DNA of 64,000 nt from Candidatus Eiseniibacteriota bacterium (GCA_016712505.1 JADJQY010000008.1:124001-188000), one strand, 5' to 3'. Shown: positions 31,707-41,306, numbered from the stretch's first letter. Notes: generated from the letters alone by a model not told the origin. Made by a program: numbers and translations.

Positions 31707-32624
31707 TCAGGTTGGTGGAGGAGTCTCGAGGGCCGCGCGTGTCAGGCGCTCGAGCAGCGGAGTGACCCGTGAAATCTCGCGCTCGGGTCGGGGCGGGTTG
31801 AAGCCAAACACCGGCTGCACCAGCCGGCGGAGGCCCCATCGCCCGATCCCGCCGGTCGAGAGTTCCACCAGATAGGACAACCCTCCCGTAGCTTCGGCGA
31901 GGTAGTCGATCTCGGTGCCGTAGGCGCGGAAGAACGGGGACCAGCGTCCGAGTTGCGCGTGACGGTAGGGTGCGACCGGCCCTTGGTCGAGCCGGCGAAA
32001 TGCGTGCCGTGCGATCTCGGCGTGGCGTGGCGTTTCTGCTCCCGGAGACCACCGCCCGGATGGCGGGTAGAAGAGCCAACGCCCGAGGGAGTGGAGCGAG
32101 ATCGAGATCGCGATCTGCTTGTCCGCGATGAGGTCCGCCACGGCGCGCGACTCCGGTTCGCTCAGGGCGCTTGGCCCGGAACGGTAGAGGGGCCAGAAGT
32201 CAAGCCACCGCGGCCGTGCACGGTGGTCGCGCGGGAAGTTGCGATTCAGGTCGATCCGCGCGGCGTTCCCACGGACCCACCGGGGTGAGCCGCGCTCCAG
32301 CGCCGCCTCGACCGACGCCACCCCATCCGGATTGACCACCGGCAGGGTCCAAATCGGGGTGCCTGCGGGGAGGGGCGACTCGGCCGAAATCCATCGGCGT
32401 ACCAGCGCGACATTGGTTTCGAAACCGATCCACTCCATCGGGTGGATGAGCGAGAGCAGGAGCACCCCCGGCAGGGTGGGGTCGCACTGTCCGGCTTGTT
32501 GGGTCCAGGCCAGGATCGGCCGTTGCTCACGACTGCGGCCGAGTTCGATGCACCCGAGCTGGAGGGCGCGCAGTCGGTCCTCTCGCTCCCGACCCTGGGC
32601 GTATCCCTCGAGTCGGTCAGCCAC
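31707..32624 (-). CDS. M14-family peptidase, MpaA-like murein-peptide amidase candidate
   Basis: 305 aa from GTG 32624, overlapping the stop of the fused MurU/AmgK-like gene by 8 nt. M14 features in order: LIHPMEWIGFETN (zinc H-x-x-E), NPDGVAS, DLNRNFP (substrate-binding Asn-Arg), ISLHSLGRWLF (third zinc His) and YLVELSTGG (catalytic Glu). There is no signal peptide, so it is cytoplasmic, like MpaA, which cleaves the gamma-D-Glu-DAP bond of imported murein tripeptide. The operon position beside muramic-acid recycling genes supports that reading; the exact substrate is inferred. Convergent with the GT-C gene, 8 nt apart. Confidence 0.85.
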   Translation of the reverse strand: MADRLEGYAQGREREDRLRALQLGCIELGRSREQRPILAWTQQAGQCDPTLPGVLLLSLIHPMEWIGFETNVALVRRWISAESPLPAGTPIWTLPVVNPDGVASVEAALERGSPRWVRGNAARIDLNRNFPRDHRARPRWLDFWPLYRSGPSALSEPESRAVADLIADKQIAISISLHSLGRWLFYPPSGRWSPGAETPRHAEIARHAFRRLDQGPVAPYRHAQLGRWSPFFRAYGTEIDYLAEATGGLSYLVELSTGGIGRWGLRRLVQPVFGFNPPRPEREISRVTPLLERLTRAALETPPPT

Positions 32625-34746
32625 CGGCGCTGCGGTTTGCGACCGGCTCGCTGGGCGGGGCGAGAGCCATGACCATGCTGGTCATCCGCCCGGTCATCGA
32701 GACCAGCCCCTTGAACTCCGGCGCGGCGAGCTCCCGAAGGTGGTTGACCGCCGTCGGGGAGTGCTCGACGAAACCGGACTTCTGCAGCTTGACTCCCAGG
32801 TAGGCGAAGGCCCCGAGCACCTGGAGCATCCGATTGATGCCGCACATGCGGTAGCGCCGCAGGGCGCTGCGACGGCGCTCGCCACTCGCCTGATTGGTCA
32901 GGGTGAAGTACCGCTCGACCAGGACGTCGCGTAGGGCGGAGGGGAGGGCAACGTACGGGTCGAGGAGCAGGGAGGCGAGGTCATACTCCGCCGGTCCCAT
33001 CCGCGCACCTTGAAAGTCGATCACCGCCATTCCCTGCGGGGTCATCATGAGGTTCCGGGACTGGAAGTCCCGATGCATGAACCCCGGCGCGCAGTCCTCC
33101 AGGCACTCCGTCGCCGCGCGACGGTATTCGGGTTCCAGACGCGACCACGGCACCGGGAGCTTGAGCGCTTCCTCCAGCATCTCCCGGTGGAAGTAGCCGG
33201 ACTCGTACTGCAGCACGAAGTTCGTGTCATAGGCCGGGCTCATCACGCGGGCTGGGTCGAACGTCTCCTTGTTCCGCTGGTGCATCTGATGCAGTACGCA
33301 GACCGCTTCGGTGTAGACCCGCTCCCGGTCCCGGTCGGTGATGCCGGGCTGTCGGAGGTAGTCGTAGAGCGAGACCGCACCGAGATCCTCCTGCAGGATC
33401 AGCCCCTTCTCGCGGTCGAAGAAGCGGACCTCGGGGACCCGCACATTGAGCGCCCGGAGGTAGCTGGCGACGTAGACGAAACTCTCGTTCTCGTCCGGTG
33501 CCCCTTGATCGGCGCGCCGTGGGTAGATCTGGGGCGCCGTCGCCGCTCCGGCGGTGGGCAGGGCCAACGGGAGGGTCGACTCCTGGGGATTGTGGACCAC
33601 GATGAAGGTCGCGCCCGCGAGGGCACCGCGAGCGATCTGGCGGGTCGAGCCGCCAGAGGTGATCATCCGCAGACTGAGCGTCTCCGGTAGCGGGTCATCC
33701 TCGAGCACCGAGCGCTGTCGGACACGCGGCTTGATGTCGAGTCCGTCCAGAACGTCGGCGATCCCCTGCTCCTCCGCACGGTTGAAGACGCTGAGCCGGC
33801 GGCTCTCTCCGTTGGCCACCACCACCCGGTCCATGCTGCCCGCGCCCCAGGACCCCGGTCCAAGGATCACCCGACTGAGTCTGGCGTTGGCCTCGACCCG
33901 GGCGCCAGCGAGAATGATGCTGTCCTGGATCTCCGCCCCGGGTGCGACCTGGGCTCCCTCCTCGATGAAGCCGAACCCTTCGACGCTTCGCACCTGGTGT
34001 TCAACTCGACCGAGCAGCGGTTCGCGCAATTCCCCGTGCAGGTCGCGACAGGTCTCCAGGTAGGTCTCCGGAGTTCCCACCTCGCGCCAGGGGACATCGT
34101 CGACCACGAACGCACCCACCTTCCCCTCGGCGCACCAGCGGCGAAGGAGGGGGCTCATGTCGTGGTAACCCGTCCGCGGGATCCGCGTCACTGCCTCGGC
34201 GGAGAGAAGATAGGTACCGGTGAAGCCCCACAAAGTCCGATCGGTCGGGTCCGGGCGGGGGAGGATCTCCTTCACCCGCGTCCCCTCGATCCGGATTTGC
34301 GCCAGGTGGGGATTGCGCACCAGCAGCAAGGTGGCCAGGAATCGCCCCTGACGGTGGACATCGCGCGCTCTTCCGAAGCGAGGACGGAAGAGTTGGTCCA
34401 CGTTCCAGACGATTACCGGGTCGCTGTCGAGGTACACCGCGGCGTTGGCGATTCCGCCCGCCGTCCCCAGGATCTCTCGTTCGATCAGCACCCGCGTCGG
34501 TGGGAGCTCGTGATCGCGGGCTGACGGACCCGGCGGTGGGGTGTGCGCGTCGACCCACTGATTGACCTGTGTGCCGAGGTGGTGGGCGTTCACCACACAG
34601 TGGGAGACGCCGCAGGTCTTGAGGTGGCGGAGTGACCACCAGAGCAATGGCCGGCCTTCGATCGGTAGAAGCGGCTTGGGGACCAGGTGGCTCAGCGGAC
34701 GCATCCGGGTTCCATGTCCCGCCGCCAGGATCATCGCCTTGATCAC
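32617..34746 (-). CDS. Bifunctional MurU-AmgK-like protein: sugar-1-P nucleotidyltransferase fused to sugar kinase
   Basis: 709 aa. N-terminal half (1-240) is a nucleotidyltransferase: MILAAGHGTRMRPLSHLVPKP, GTAGGIANA, WNVDQLF (metal Asp) and DVPWREVGTPETYL, closest in pattern to MurU (MurNAc-1-phosphate uridylyltransferase). A short hexapeptide stretch (AQVAPGAEIQDSIILAGARVEAN) follows. The C-terminal half (about 360-700) is an APH/choline-kinase-like domain with FMHRDFQSRNLMM (catalytic Asp), VIDFQGARMGPAEYDLASLL (metal Asp) and an N-lobe start TSGGSTRQIARG, as in AmgK (anomeric MurNAc/GlcNAc kinase). In Pseudomonas these are separate neighbouring genes that return MurNAc to UDP-MurNAc. Here they are one chain, downstream of a NamZ-like gene. 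Specificity is inferred from context. Confidence 0.88.
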   Translation of the reverse strand: MIKAMILAAGHGTRMRPLSHLVPKPLLPIEGRPLLWWSLRHLKTCGVSHCVVNAHHLGTQVNQWVDAHTPPPGPSARDHELPPTRVLIEREILGTAGGIANAAVYLDSDPVIVWNVDQLFRPRFGRARDVHRQGRFLATLLLVRNPHLAQIRIEGTRVKEILPRPDPTDRTLWGFTGTYLLSAEAVTRIPRTGYHDMSPLLRRWCAEGKVGAFVVDDVPWREVGTPETYLETCRDLHGELREPLLGRVEHQVRSVEGFGFIEEGAQVAPGAEIQDSIILAGARVEANARLSRVILGPGSWGAGSMDRVVVANGESRRLSVFNRAEEQGIADVLDGLDIKPRVRQRSVLEDDPLPETLSLRMITSGGSTRQIARGALAGATFIVVHNPQESTLPLALPTAGAATAPQIYPRRADQGAPDENESFVYVASYLRALNVRVPEVRFFDREKGLILQEDLGAVSLYDYLRQPGITDRDRERVYTEAVCVLHQMHQRNKETFDPARVMSPAYDTNFVLQYESGYFHREMLEEALKLPVPWSRLEPEYRRAATECLEDCAPGFMHRDFQSRNLMMTPQGMAVIDFQGARMGPAEYDLASLLLDPYVALPSALRDVLVERYFTLTNQASGERRRSALRRYRMCGINRMLQVLGAFAYLGVKLQKSGFVEHSPTAVNHLRELAAPEFKGLVSMTGRMTSMVMALAPPSEPVANRSAGG

Positions 34747-34795
34747 TGCTCTGCAGTCCTCCCCAAGAAAGGTGCGCGGTCCATACCTGTGCGGT

Positions 34796-35980
34796 TCACG
34801 GATAGATCGTGTGTGCCCGACGGGCCTCTTCGTAACCGGCCAGCGGCACCGTCCACGCCTCCTCCATATCGGCCACGCTCATGCCTTCCATGAGGTTCCG
34901 GCGAACGAGGTCCGTTCCACAGATCAGATCGATTGGCAAGCGATCATGCTCGTACTCATAGGGCGGCTGCCGCCAGTCGAACTCCTCGGAGTGGATCCGG
35001 CGGAAGGCGGAAAAGATTGCCGCGTAGGTGGCCACCGGTCGGAACCGCGACCGATCGGTGACGTGGAGCTGAAATCCCCTGACCGTCTCGCCGCGGTACT
35101 TGTGGAAGGTGGGCTCGTACGCCACCTCCCGCAGGCCGAACCCCTCCAGCCCGCATCTCTCCGAGAGCGCTTCCACCTCGCGCGCGACCAGGCCTGGATT
35201 CGCCCATGGGGCTCCGAACAACTCGAACGGCCGGGTGGTGCCCCGACCCTCGGAGAGGTTCACGCCCTCGAGCATGACGGCCCCAGGATAGACGATCGCC
35301 GTATCCAGGCTGGGCATGTTTGGAGAAGGCAGGACCCAGGGGAGGCCGGTCTGGTCGAAGTAGGACGCCGGTTGGTAGCCCTCCATCGCCACGACCGCCA
35401 GGTCGAGATCGAGCGCAAGCGCCGATCGACCGAAGCGGCAATATTCGCCCACGGTCAGTCCGTGACGTAGCGGCACCGGAATCACACCGACGAAGGACTC
35501 GAACGCCGGATCGAGAATAGGCCCTTCGGCCCGGTTTCCGATCGGATTGGGGCGATCGAGCACGATGACGGGAGCTCCGACCCGCGCCGCCTGGCGCATC
35601 ACATAGAGTGCGGTGGAGAGGAAAGTGTAGACGCGTGTTCCCACATCGGGCAGGTCGATCAGGATCGCGTCCAGACCGCTGAGCATCGGCGGCTCCGGCT
35701 CGCGCACCCGCCCGTAGAGACTGATCATCGGAACGCCCGTCCCGGGATGGACGCCATCCTCCGACTCGATCATGTTGTCCTGCTTCTCTCCGGCAAACCC
35801 GTGCTGGGGGGAGAAGATGCGGGTCAAGGTGAGGTCTCGCCGGTCGTTCAGGAGCTCGGGTGTCGCCGCGAAATGGCGGTCGGTGACTGCGTTGTTGCAG
35901 AGCAGGCCAATGCGCCCGCGACCCGGCAGTCGGACGCCGTCGCGCAGCAGAATCTCCAGGCCGGTCAGTACCGAGTCCAT
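34796..35980 (-). CDS. DUF1343/NamZ-like exo-beta-N-acetylmuramidase
   Basis: 394 aa from ATG 35980 (GAGGAG upstream). DUF1343 signatures: RIGLLCNNAV, IFSPQHGFAGEKQ, the LIDLPDVGTRVYTF region, VLDRPNPIGN, LPSPNMPSLDTA, EGVNLSEGRGTTRPFE and the C-terminal FHKYRGE. Bacillus subtilis NamZ, the founding enzyme of GH171, removes MurNAc from glycan fragments. Unlike secreted NamZ, no signal peptide follows this start, which would place it in the cytoplasm. The next gene, 49 nt downstream, encodes the MurU/AmgK-like fusion, a logical sequel. Confidence is high for the family, moderate for substrate. Confidence 0.9.
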   Translation of the reverse strand: MDSVLTGLEILLRDGVRLPGRGRIGLLCNNAVTDRHFAATPELLNDRRDLTLTRIFSPQHGFAGEKQDNMIESEDGVHPGTGVPMISLYGRVREPEPPMLSGLDAILIDLPDVGTRVYTFLSTALYVMRQAARVGAPVIVLDRPNPIGNRAEGPILDPAFESFVGVIPVPLRHGLTVGEYCRFGRSALALDLDLAVVAMEGYQPASYFDQTGLPWVLPSPNMPSLDTAIVYPGAVMLEGVNLSEGRGTTRPFELFGAPWANPGLVAREVEALSERCGLEGFGLREVAYEPTFHKYRGETVRGFQLHVTDRSRFRPVATYAAIFSAFRRIHSEEFDWRQPPYEYEHDRLPIDLICGTDLVRRNLMEGMSVADMEEAWTVPLAGYEEARRAHTIYP

Positions 35981-36059
35981 GACGCTCCTCGTAAGCTTGC
36001 GTTGCCGGCGCATCATAGCGGCGGCGATGCGCGTTGCCCAGAACCGGAGGACGCGGGGG

Positions 36060-37502
36060 TCAGCGGCGGCGGGCGCCCGGCGTCTGCCCCCAGCTCCAGG
36101 GCGGGGACTCCCGGCCGAAATCGGGTTCCGGCAGGTCCGGCGGCAGACGGGGGTCACGACTCAGATCGGGCAGCTCGGAGGGCTCGTCATACAGGCGCTC
36201 CCCGCCGGGGGTTCGGGAGTATCTGCGAAAGAACCCACTGGCGCGGGTGGCGGAGTGCAGGGCCAGTCGCTGCACGATGGTCTGTGCCGCGATCCGGAAT
36301 GTGTCCTCACTCAGATCGCCCGAAGACGGGGCATCGCCGGGGGTCCGATTCTGAAACACCAGGTTTCCCTCGATCTGGAAGTGTTCCGGCTGCTCGTGGA
36401 CGGCGATGGCGGTCTGAAAGCAATACGGCTCGCCGCTGTCGTATCTCGGGTTCTGCCCGGTGCGGAGGAGCGCGTTCTGATTGAACCAGCCGGGATCGCC
36501 TCCCTTCGTGGTCGAGGCAATCGAGGCGCCGCAGGCGCCGGTGGAGTCGACCACGTTCCAGCGGAACCTGCCGCGACAGGCGCCGCGGCCAGCGTCCCAG
36601 AGGCTGAGGCCCCAGGTCGCGATCTCGTTGACCACGTTGTCTTCGATCACGCCCTCGGCGTCGACGAAGAGACCGATTCCCTTCCAGTATCGGCGGACCA
36701 GGTTACCCCGGATGGCCGCGCGCGAGTCCCAGGTGCAGCCGATTCCCACTCCCCGGCCGCCACCGATTCTTCGCCCCAGGGCGAGATCCACGCCGTCGAT
36801 CCGATTGTCGACGATCTCCGCCTCCGCGCCGCGATAGAGGGCGATGCCGTCCCAGGAACAGCGGGTGATCTCGTTTCGCAAGATCCGGATGCGGCTCCCC
36901 TCGCGTCCGACGATCCCGGCGATGCCGACCACGTGGCGGGCCACCGTGGTCGAGTCTCCGATGTTCTCTCGGATCCAGTTGTCCTCGATCCGCACGGAAG
37001 AACGCTGCACCACGACCGCCCCGTCGGTTGCGATACCGCTGGTGTCGCGCTCCCCGCCGGTCACCACCACCCCTTCGAGTGCGCAGGCCTGGCAATCCTG
37101 AAACCAGACACCGTAGCCGGCGTTGGTGTGCAGCACGCTGCCATGGTCCGGCGCTCCGCGAATTCGTATGCCGCGGCCGGATACCCGGAGCCCGTAGGTC
37201 AGGTTCACGGTGGTGTCAGGACGCTCGCAGTTGCCGCACGAGTACTCGATGGTGTCCCGCGGCGCCAGGTGGTAGTCGCCCGGGGCGAGTTGAACCGTCG
37301 CCCCGGCGCCCGCATCAAGTGTGACCATCCGCTGCGCGAGACGAACCGCGGAGGCGAGGTCCACCGGACGGGCGGGAGACCCATCTCCGTGTGCGTCCGG
37401 GGCGGGCGAGGCGTGAATCACCCTGGCCTCGACCGGTCCCCGTCCGAAGGCGAGGAGGAGGGCGAGGATCAACGCCCGACCGGTCTGCCCCTTGCGCGTC
37501 AC
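36060..37502 (-). CDS. Secreted right-handed beta-helix protein
   Basis: 480 aa from GTG 37502, which overlaps the stop of the propeller protein gene (GTGA). Signal peptide: ALILALLLAFGRGPVEA. Residues 60-400 form repeating strand-turn units rich in N, G, I and V (IRIEDNWIRENIGDS, IRILRNEITRCSWDGIALY, AEIVDNRIDGVD, AAIRGNLVRRYWKGIGLF, GVIEDNVVNEIATWGLSLW), the pattern of pectate-lyase-like/NosD parallel beta-helices. No catalytic site could be assigned; the Cys pair YSCGNCERPD is unusual. No FlgD domain at the C-terminus. Probably a surface or extracellular polysaccharide-binding or -degrading protein. Confidence 0.85.
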   Translation of the reverse strand: MTRKGQTGRALILALLLAFGRGPVEARVIHASPAPDAHGDGSPARPVDLASAVRLAQRMVTLDAGAGATVQLAPGDYHLAPRDTIEYSCGNCERPDTTVNLTYGLRVSGRGIRIRGAPDHGSVLHTNAGYGVWFQDCQACALEGVVVTGGERDTSGIATDGAVVVQRSSVRIEDNWIRENIGDSTTVARHVVGIAGIVGREGSRIRILRNEITRCSWDGIALYRGAEAEIVDNRIDGVDLALGRRIGGGRGVGIGCTWDSRAAIRGNLVRRYWKGIGLFVDAEGVIEDNVVNEIATWGLSLWDAGRGACRGRFRWNVVDSTGACGASIASTTKGGDPGWFNQNALLRTGQNPRYDSGEPYCFQTAIAVHEQPEHFQIEGNLVFQNRTPGDAPSSGDLSEDTFRIAAQTIVQRLALHSATRASGFFRRYSRTPGGERLYDEPSELPDLSRDPRLPPDLPEPDFGRESPPWSWGQTPGARRR

Positions 37503-40036
37503 GGCGTGACGACGAGGGTCGCGGCCGGGCCCGGGCGACCATCGAGCGAGACGCGCGCGAAGTAGGCCCCACCGGCAAGCGCGCGGCCGTCCTCCCGTGC
37601 GGACCAATCGACCTCCACCCGACCGGCGGAGCGGAGACCAAGCTCGGAGACCCAGACCCTCCGCCCGGTCACGGCGAAGACCTCGACACGACATGCGCCC
37701 GCCCGCGGAAGGTCAAAGCGCAGTCGCGTGCGGTCGCGCATAGGGTTCGGGCTCGCGGTCGGGACCACCGTGACCTCGGTCTCGGACGAGACGACCGAAG
37801 AGGGTTGATCGATGTCGTAGGACCAGAGGCTGCGGCCGTAGGTGGCAGCCACCAGACGGCGCGAGGGATGGAGCTCGAGTGCGGTCACCACGACGTTCGG
37901 CAGATTACTCCCCAGGGCTTGCCAGGCCGTTCCGAGGTCGAAACTCTCGAAGACGCCGACGTCGGTCGCGACGAAGAGTCGATCTGGATCGAGCGGGTCG
38001 ACGATCAGGTCGTTCGCCGGTGCCTCTGGGAGATTTCCCGCAATCGCAGTCCACTGCAGCCCCAGGTTGGTCGTGCGGAACACGTGGGGGAGGGGACTAT
38101 CCCAACGGAACCCCGAGATGGTGACGTAGGCGGTCTCCCGATCGGTGGGATCGGTCCGCACCGCGGTGATCCATCGATCGGGGAGGGCCAGCGAGAGATC
38201 GCTCCAGTTGGTGCCGCCGTTGGTGGTCAATTGCACGCGACCATCGTCGGTCCCGACCCAGATGAGGTTGGCGTCCTGCGGCGAGACCGCGATGGTGGTG
38301 ATCGTCCCGTACACCTGCCCCTGGGATCCGCTCCCCGGACCGCCGGTCAGATCTGGGCTGATCGCCGTCCAGCTCGTCCCGTTGGTGCTGCGGTAGAGTC
38401 GCTGGGTGCCATAGTACAGTCGGCTCGGATTGGTCGGATCGAAGCGAACCGGAGTGTTCCAATTGTGCCGGTCGCTCCCGCCGATTCCATTGGTCGCGCT
38501 GACCCAGGAGGCCCCGCCGTTGGCCGAATAGTTCAGCACGCCGTACTGATACTGTGCCCAGATGCGATTCGGTGTGGTCGGATGAACCAGCGGCTGGAAT
38601 CCATCTCCACCGTACACTTCCGTCCAGTCGGCGAGTCCTCCGCTCAGGGTCCGGATGGTGCCGTTGTCCTGCGCGCCGCCGTAGAGCGCGTTGACATTCG
38701 TCGCATCGAGCGCGATGCGGTAGAACTGAGTGATCGGGAGATCGGGCAACTTCGCCCAGGCGGTGCCGCCGTTGGTCGATCGATAGACGCCACCGTCGTT
38801 GCCGCAGTACATCACAGGGTTCGTCCCCGTTCCGAACTCGAAGCCATGATGATCGACATGCATGATGTCGCTGGCGAAGGTCCAGCTCGCTCCACCGTTG
38901 GTCGAGCGATAGACATCGAATCCGACGGCGAAGATGCGATTCGGATCGGTCGGGTGAGTGCGCACATTTCCGAACCACCAACCGTAGCTCGAGTACATGC
39001 CCGCCAGATCGCCGTCGTTGGTTCGCGCCCAACTTGTGCCACCGTCGGTCGAGCGCCAGAGGCCGGCGAAGTTGCCCGCGCGATCGGCGTAGATGGCGTG
39101 CATGAAACCGGGCTGTGCGTTACAGAGCGAGATTCCGATCCGCCCACGTTGCGAGCTGGGGGTGGGAAGCCCGCCGCTCACCAGCGACCAACTGTCCCCG
39201 CCGTCGGTGGTCCGATAGACACCACAGGTGATGCCGCCATACTGGTAACTGCCCGGTCGACGGATCCGCTCCCACATCGCGGCGAACAGCGTGTTTGGCT
39301 GGTCGGGTCGTTGGATCAGGTCGACGCAACCGGTGGAATCACTGACGAAGAGGACCTGCTCCCAGCTCTGTCCCCCATTGGTGGTGCGATAGACCCCACG
39401 CTCCTGACCCTTTGACCAGAGATCTCCCATCGCGGCGACGAAGATCCGATCGGAGTCGGTCGGATCGATGCGGATCCGACCGATCGAGCCGGTCCCCTCC
39501 AACCCGAGCGGCTCCCAGGCCAGCCCTTGATTGCTCGATCGGTAGAGACCGACGCCGCCGTAGGCGACGCTGCCCCCTCCCGGGTTCACTTCGCCGGTAC
39601 CGGCGTAGACCACGTCGGGGTCGACCGGGTCGAGAGCCAATGCGCCGACCGACAGGGTGGTCAGATCATCGAACAGGGGGAGCCAGTGCTGTCCGGAGTC
39701 GGTGCTGCGGAGCACCCCTCCCTCGGCTGCCGCGGCATAGACAATCGCCCCGTCCCTGGGGTCGACCGCGAGGTCGGTGACTCGCCCGCCGATGTTGGTC
39801 GGGCCACGGAACACCCAGGTAGCGGCTCGGGGAGCGGCTGCCCGCATCTCGGCGGCCCGGGCCTGAGCCTCGTGCCAGACCGGAATCGGGATCTTGCCCT
39901 GTGGGTAGGCGCGTTCCAGAAAGAACCAGGGATTCGGCGCCTTGGGTGGCGTCGGATCGGTTGACCTGAGCGGACCCCACAGGTAGCCGGCGCCCAGGCA
40001 GGCAACGACCGCAGCCGCGATCCAGTGACGACGCAT
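37499..40036 (-). CDS. Secreted Asp-box (VPS10/sortilin-like) propeller with FlgD-like C-terminal domain
   Basis: 845 aa from ATG 40036 (GGAGGAG upstream). A signal-anchor (WIAAAVVACLGAGYLWG) precedes at least ten Asp-box/BNR motifs of the type S-T-D/N-x-G-x-x-W: VLRSTDSGQHW, VYRTTNGGQSWEQ, VYRTTDGGDSW, LWRSTDGGTSW, VYRSTNGGASW, LYRSTNGTSW. These form one or two beta-propellers as in VPS10-like and photosynthesis-stability-like proteins. Sialidase catalytic residues are not evident. The C-terminus is a FlgD/type-IX-like Ig domain (TASPNPMRDRTRLRF, VEVFAVTGRRVW, LAGGAYFARV). Probably on the cell surface. Translationally coupled to the beta-helix protein. Confidence 0.9.
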   Translation of the reverse strand: MRRHWIAAAVVACLGAGYLWGPLRSTDPTPPKAPNPWFFLERAYPQGKIPIPVWHEAQARAAEMRAAAPRAATWVFRGPTNIGGRVTDLAVDPRDGAIVYAAAAEGGVLRSTDSGQHWLPLFDDLTTLSVGALALDPVDPDVVYAGTGEVNPGGGSVAYGGVGLYRSSNQGLAWEPLGLEGTGSIGRIRIDPTDSDRIFVAAMGDLWSKGQERGVYRTTNGGQSWEQVLFVSDSTGCVDLIQRPDQPNTLFAAMWERIRRPGSYQYGGITCGVYRTTDGGDSWSLVSGGLPTPSSQRGRIGISLCNAQPGFMHAIYADRAGNFAGLWRSTDGGTSWARTNDGDLAGMYSSYGWWFGNVRTHPTDPNRIFAVGFDVYRSTNGGASWTFASDIMHVDHHGFEFGTGTNPVMYCGNDGGVYRSTNGGTAWAKLPDLPITQFYRIALDATNVNALYGGAQDNGTIRTLSGGLADWTEVYGGDGFQPLVHPTTPNRIWAQYQYGVLNYSANGGASWVSATNGIGGSDRHNWNTPVRFDPTNPSRLYYGTQRLYRSTNGTSWTAISPDLTGGPGSGSQGQVYGTITTIAVSPQDANLIWVGTDDGRVQLTTNGGTNWSDLSLALPDRWITAVRTDPTDRETAYVTISGFRWDSPLPHVFRTTNLGLQWTAIAGNLPEAPANDLIVDPLDPDRLFVATDVGVFESFDLGTAWQALGSNLPNVVVTALELHPSRRLVAATYGRSLWSYDIDQPSSVVSSETEVTVVPTASPNPMRDRTRLRFDLPRAGACRVEVFAVTGRRVWVSELGLRSAGRVEVDWSAREDGRALAGGAYFARVSLDGRPGPAATLVVTP

Positions 40037-40155
40037 CTCTCCTCCTTCTTCCGGTCGGCGCACCCAAGTATAGGCCTACCCCGGCCGCCCCGGTCGTCGT
40101 TTCGTGCGCCGCGTGGCTTGCAACCGGACCACGCTCTGCGGGACATTCACGGTCC

Positions 40156-41286
40156 ATGTCGACCCTGGAAAAAGACATCCTCGAACTGCTCCGGATCCCC
40201 AGCGTCACCGGAGCGGAGGCCGAGATCGCAGCCTGGATCGAGGCGCGGCTGGGGCGCGCCGGGGTGCTGGAATCGCATCGCCTGCGCCGGATCGGCAACT
40301 CGCTCGTCGTCCTGCCCCGGGACGGCGAGCTCCTCCCGCGCGGCAGCGAGGGGCCTCGCCGCCCCTGGATCGTGCTCGCCGGTCACACCGATACCGTTCC
40401 CACGGCGGAAGCCCCGGAGCCAACGGTACGAGACGGAAGGGTGTACGGCCGGGGGACGGCCGACATGAAGTCGGGCCTCGCGGTGATGCTGCAGTTGTTG
40501 GAAGGGCACGATCCCCGGGACGGCTTCCCCTCGCGTGTCTTCGTCTTCTATGCGGGGGAAGAGGGGCCGGCCGACAACAATGAGCTCCGGACGGTGCTGG
40601 CCGAGGAGGAGTGGCTCGGAGGAGCCGACCTCGCCATCCTGCTCGAGCCGACGGCGGGCGCGCTGGAACTCGGCTGTCAAGGCTCGCTGCATCTCGAGGT
40701 GACGTTTCAGGGGAAGGCGTGCCACAGCGCGCGTCCTTGGCTGGGCGAGAACGCGATCACCAAGGCGCTTCCCTGGCTGGCTGCGGTGAGCGCGATTGCT
40801 CCGCGCGCGGTCGAGATCGAGGGGGCAACGTTTCGCGAAGTGGTCTCGGTGACCCAGATCCACGGCGGCGAGACCCGCAATGTCATCCCCGGTTCGCTCC
40901 GCGCGAACCTCAACCTTCGGTACGCGCCGGACCGCACCATGGCGGATGCCGAGCGCTACGCCCATTCCCTCGCGCCCGCGCCGGCGATCGCGACCGCCGT
41001 GATCCGAGATCATGCCGGTGCGGCGGGGATCGACTCCGCCGCCCCCCTCTACCGGCATCTGCTCGACCACTCCGGACTGCCCCGGCGCGCGAAGCAGGCC
41101 TGGACCGACGTGGCCCGCTTCTCCTCGCTCGGCGTCCCCGCCCTCAACTGGGGGCCGGGTGACCCCGCGTTGGCTCACACCAAAGACGAATGGGTCGAGG
41201 TGGCACAGGCGGAACAGGTGCTCTCCGATCTGCGCCGTTTCCTCCTCGCACCTGGTCCGGATGGAAGGTCCGGCCCGACCCACTGA
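40156..41286 (+). CDS. dapE: Succinyl-diaminopimelate desuccinylase
   Basis: 376 aa from ATG 40156. Removes succinate from N-succinyl-LL-DAP in lysine/meso-DAP synthesis. M20 dinuclear zinc features: LAGHTDTVP (His and catalytic Asp), GRGTADMKSG (bridging Asp), FYAGEEGP (general-base Glu and zinc Glu), LLEPT, and the late His in PALAHTKDEWV. A lid domain (about 175-290) is inserted as in DapE. dapC and dapD follow at once, which fixes the assignment within M20. Divergent from the Asp-box protein with 119 nt between. Confidence 0.94.
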   Translation: MSTLEKDILELLRIPSVTGAEAEIAAWIEARLGRAGVLESHRLRRIGNSLVVLPRDGELLPRGSEGPRRPWIVLAGHTDTVPTAEAPEPTVRDGRVYGRGTADMKSGLAVMLQLLEGHDPRDGFPSRVFVFYAGEEGPADNNELRTVLAEEEWLGGADLAILLEPTAGALELGCQGSLHLEVTFQGKACHSARPWLGENAITKALPWLAAVSAIAPRAVEIEGATFREVVSVTQIHGGETRNVIPGSLRANLNLRYAPDRTMADAERYAHSLAPAPAIATAVIRDHAGAAGIDSAAPLYRHLLDHSGLPRRAKQAWTDVARFSSLGVPALNWGPGDPALAHTKDEWVEVAQAEQVLSDLRRFLLAPGPDGRSGPTH

Positions 41287-41306
41287 GTTTCGAGAAAGGA
41301 ACCATC

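Noticed and set aside
37499..40036. Asp-box protein as a sialidase
   Set aside because: Asp-boxes are present, but the arginine triad and catalytic Tyr/Glu setting of GH33 are not recognisable.
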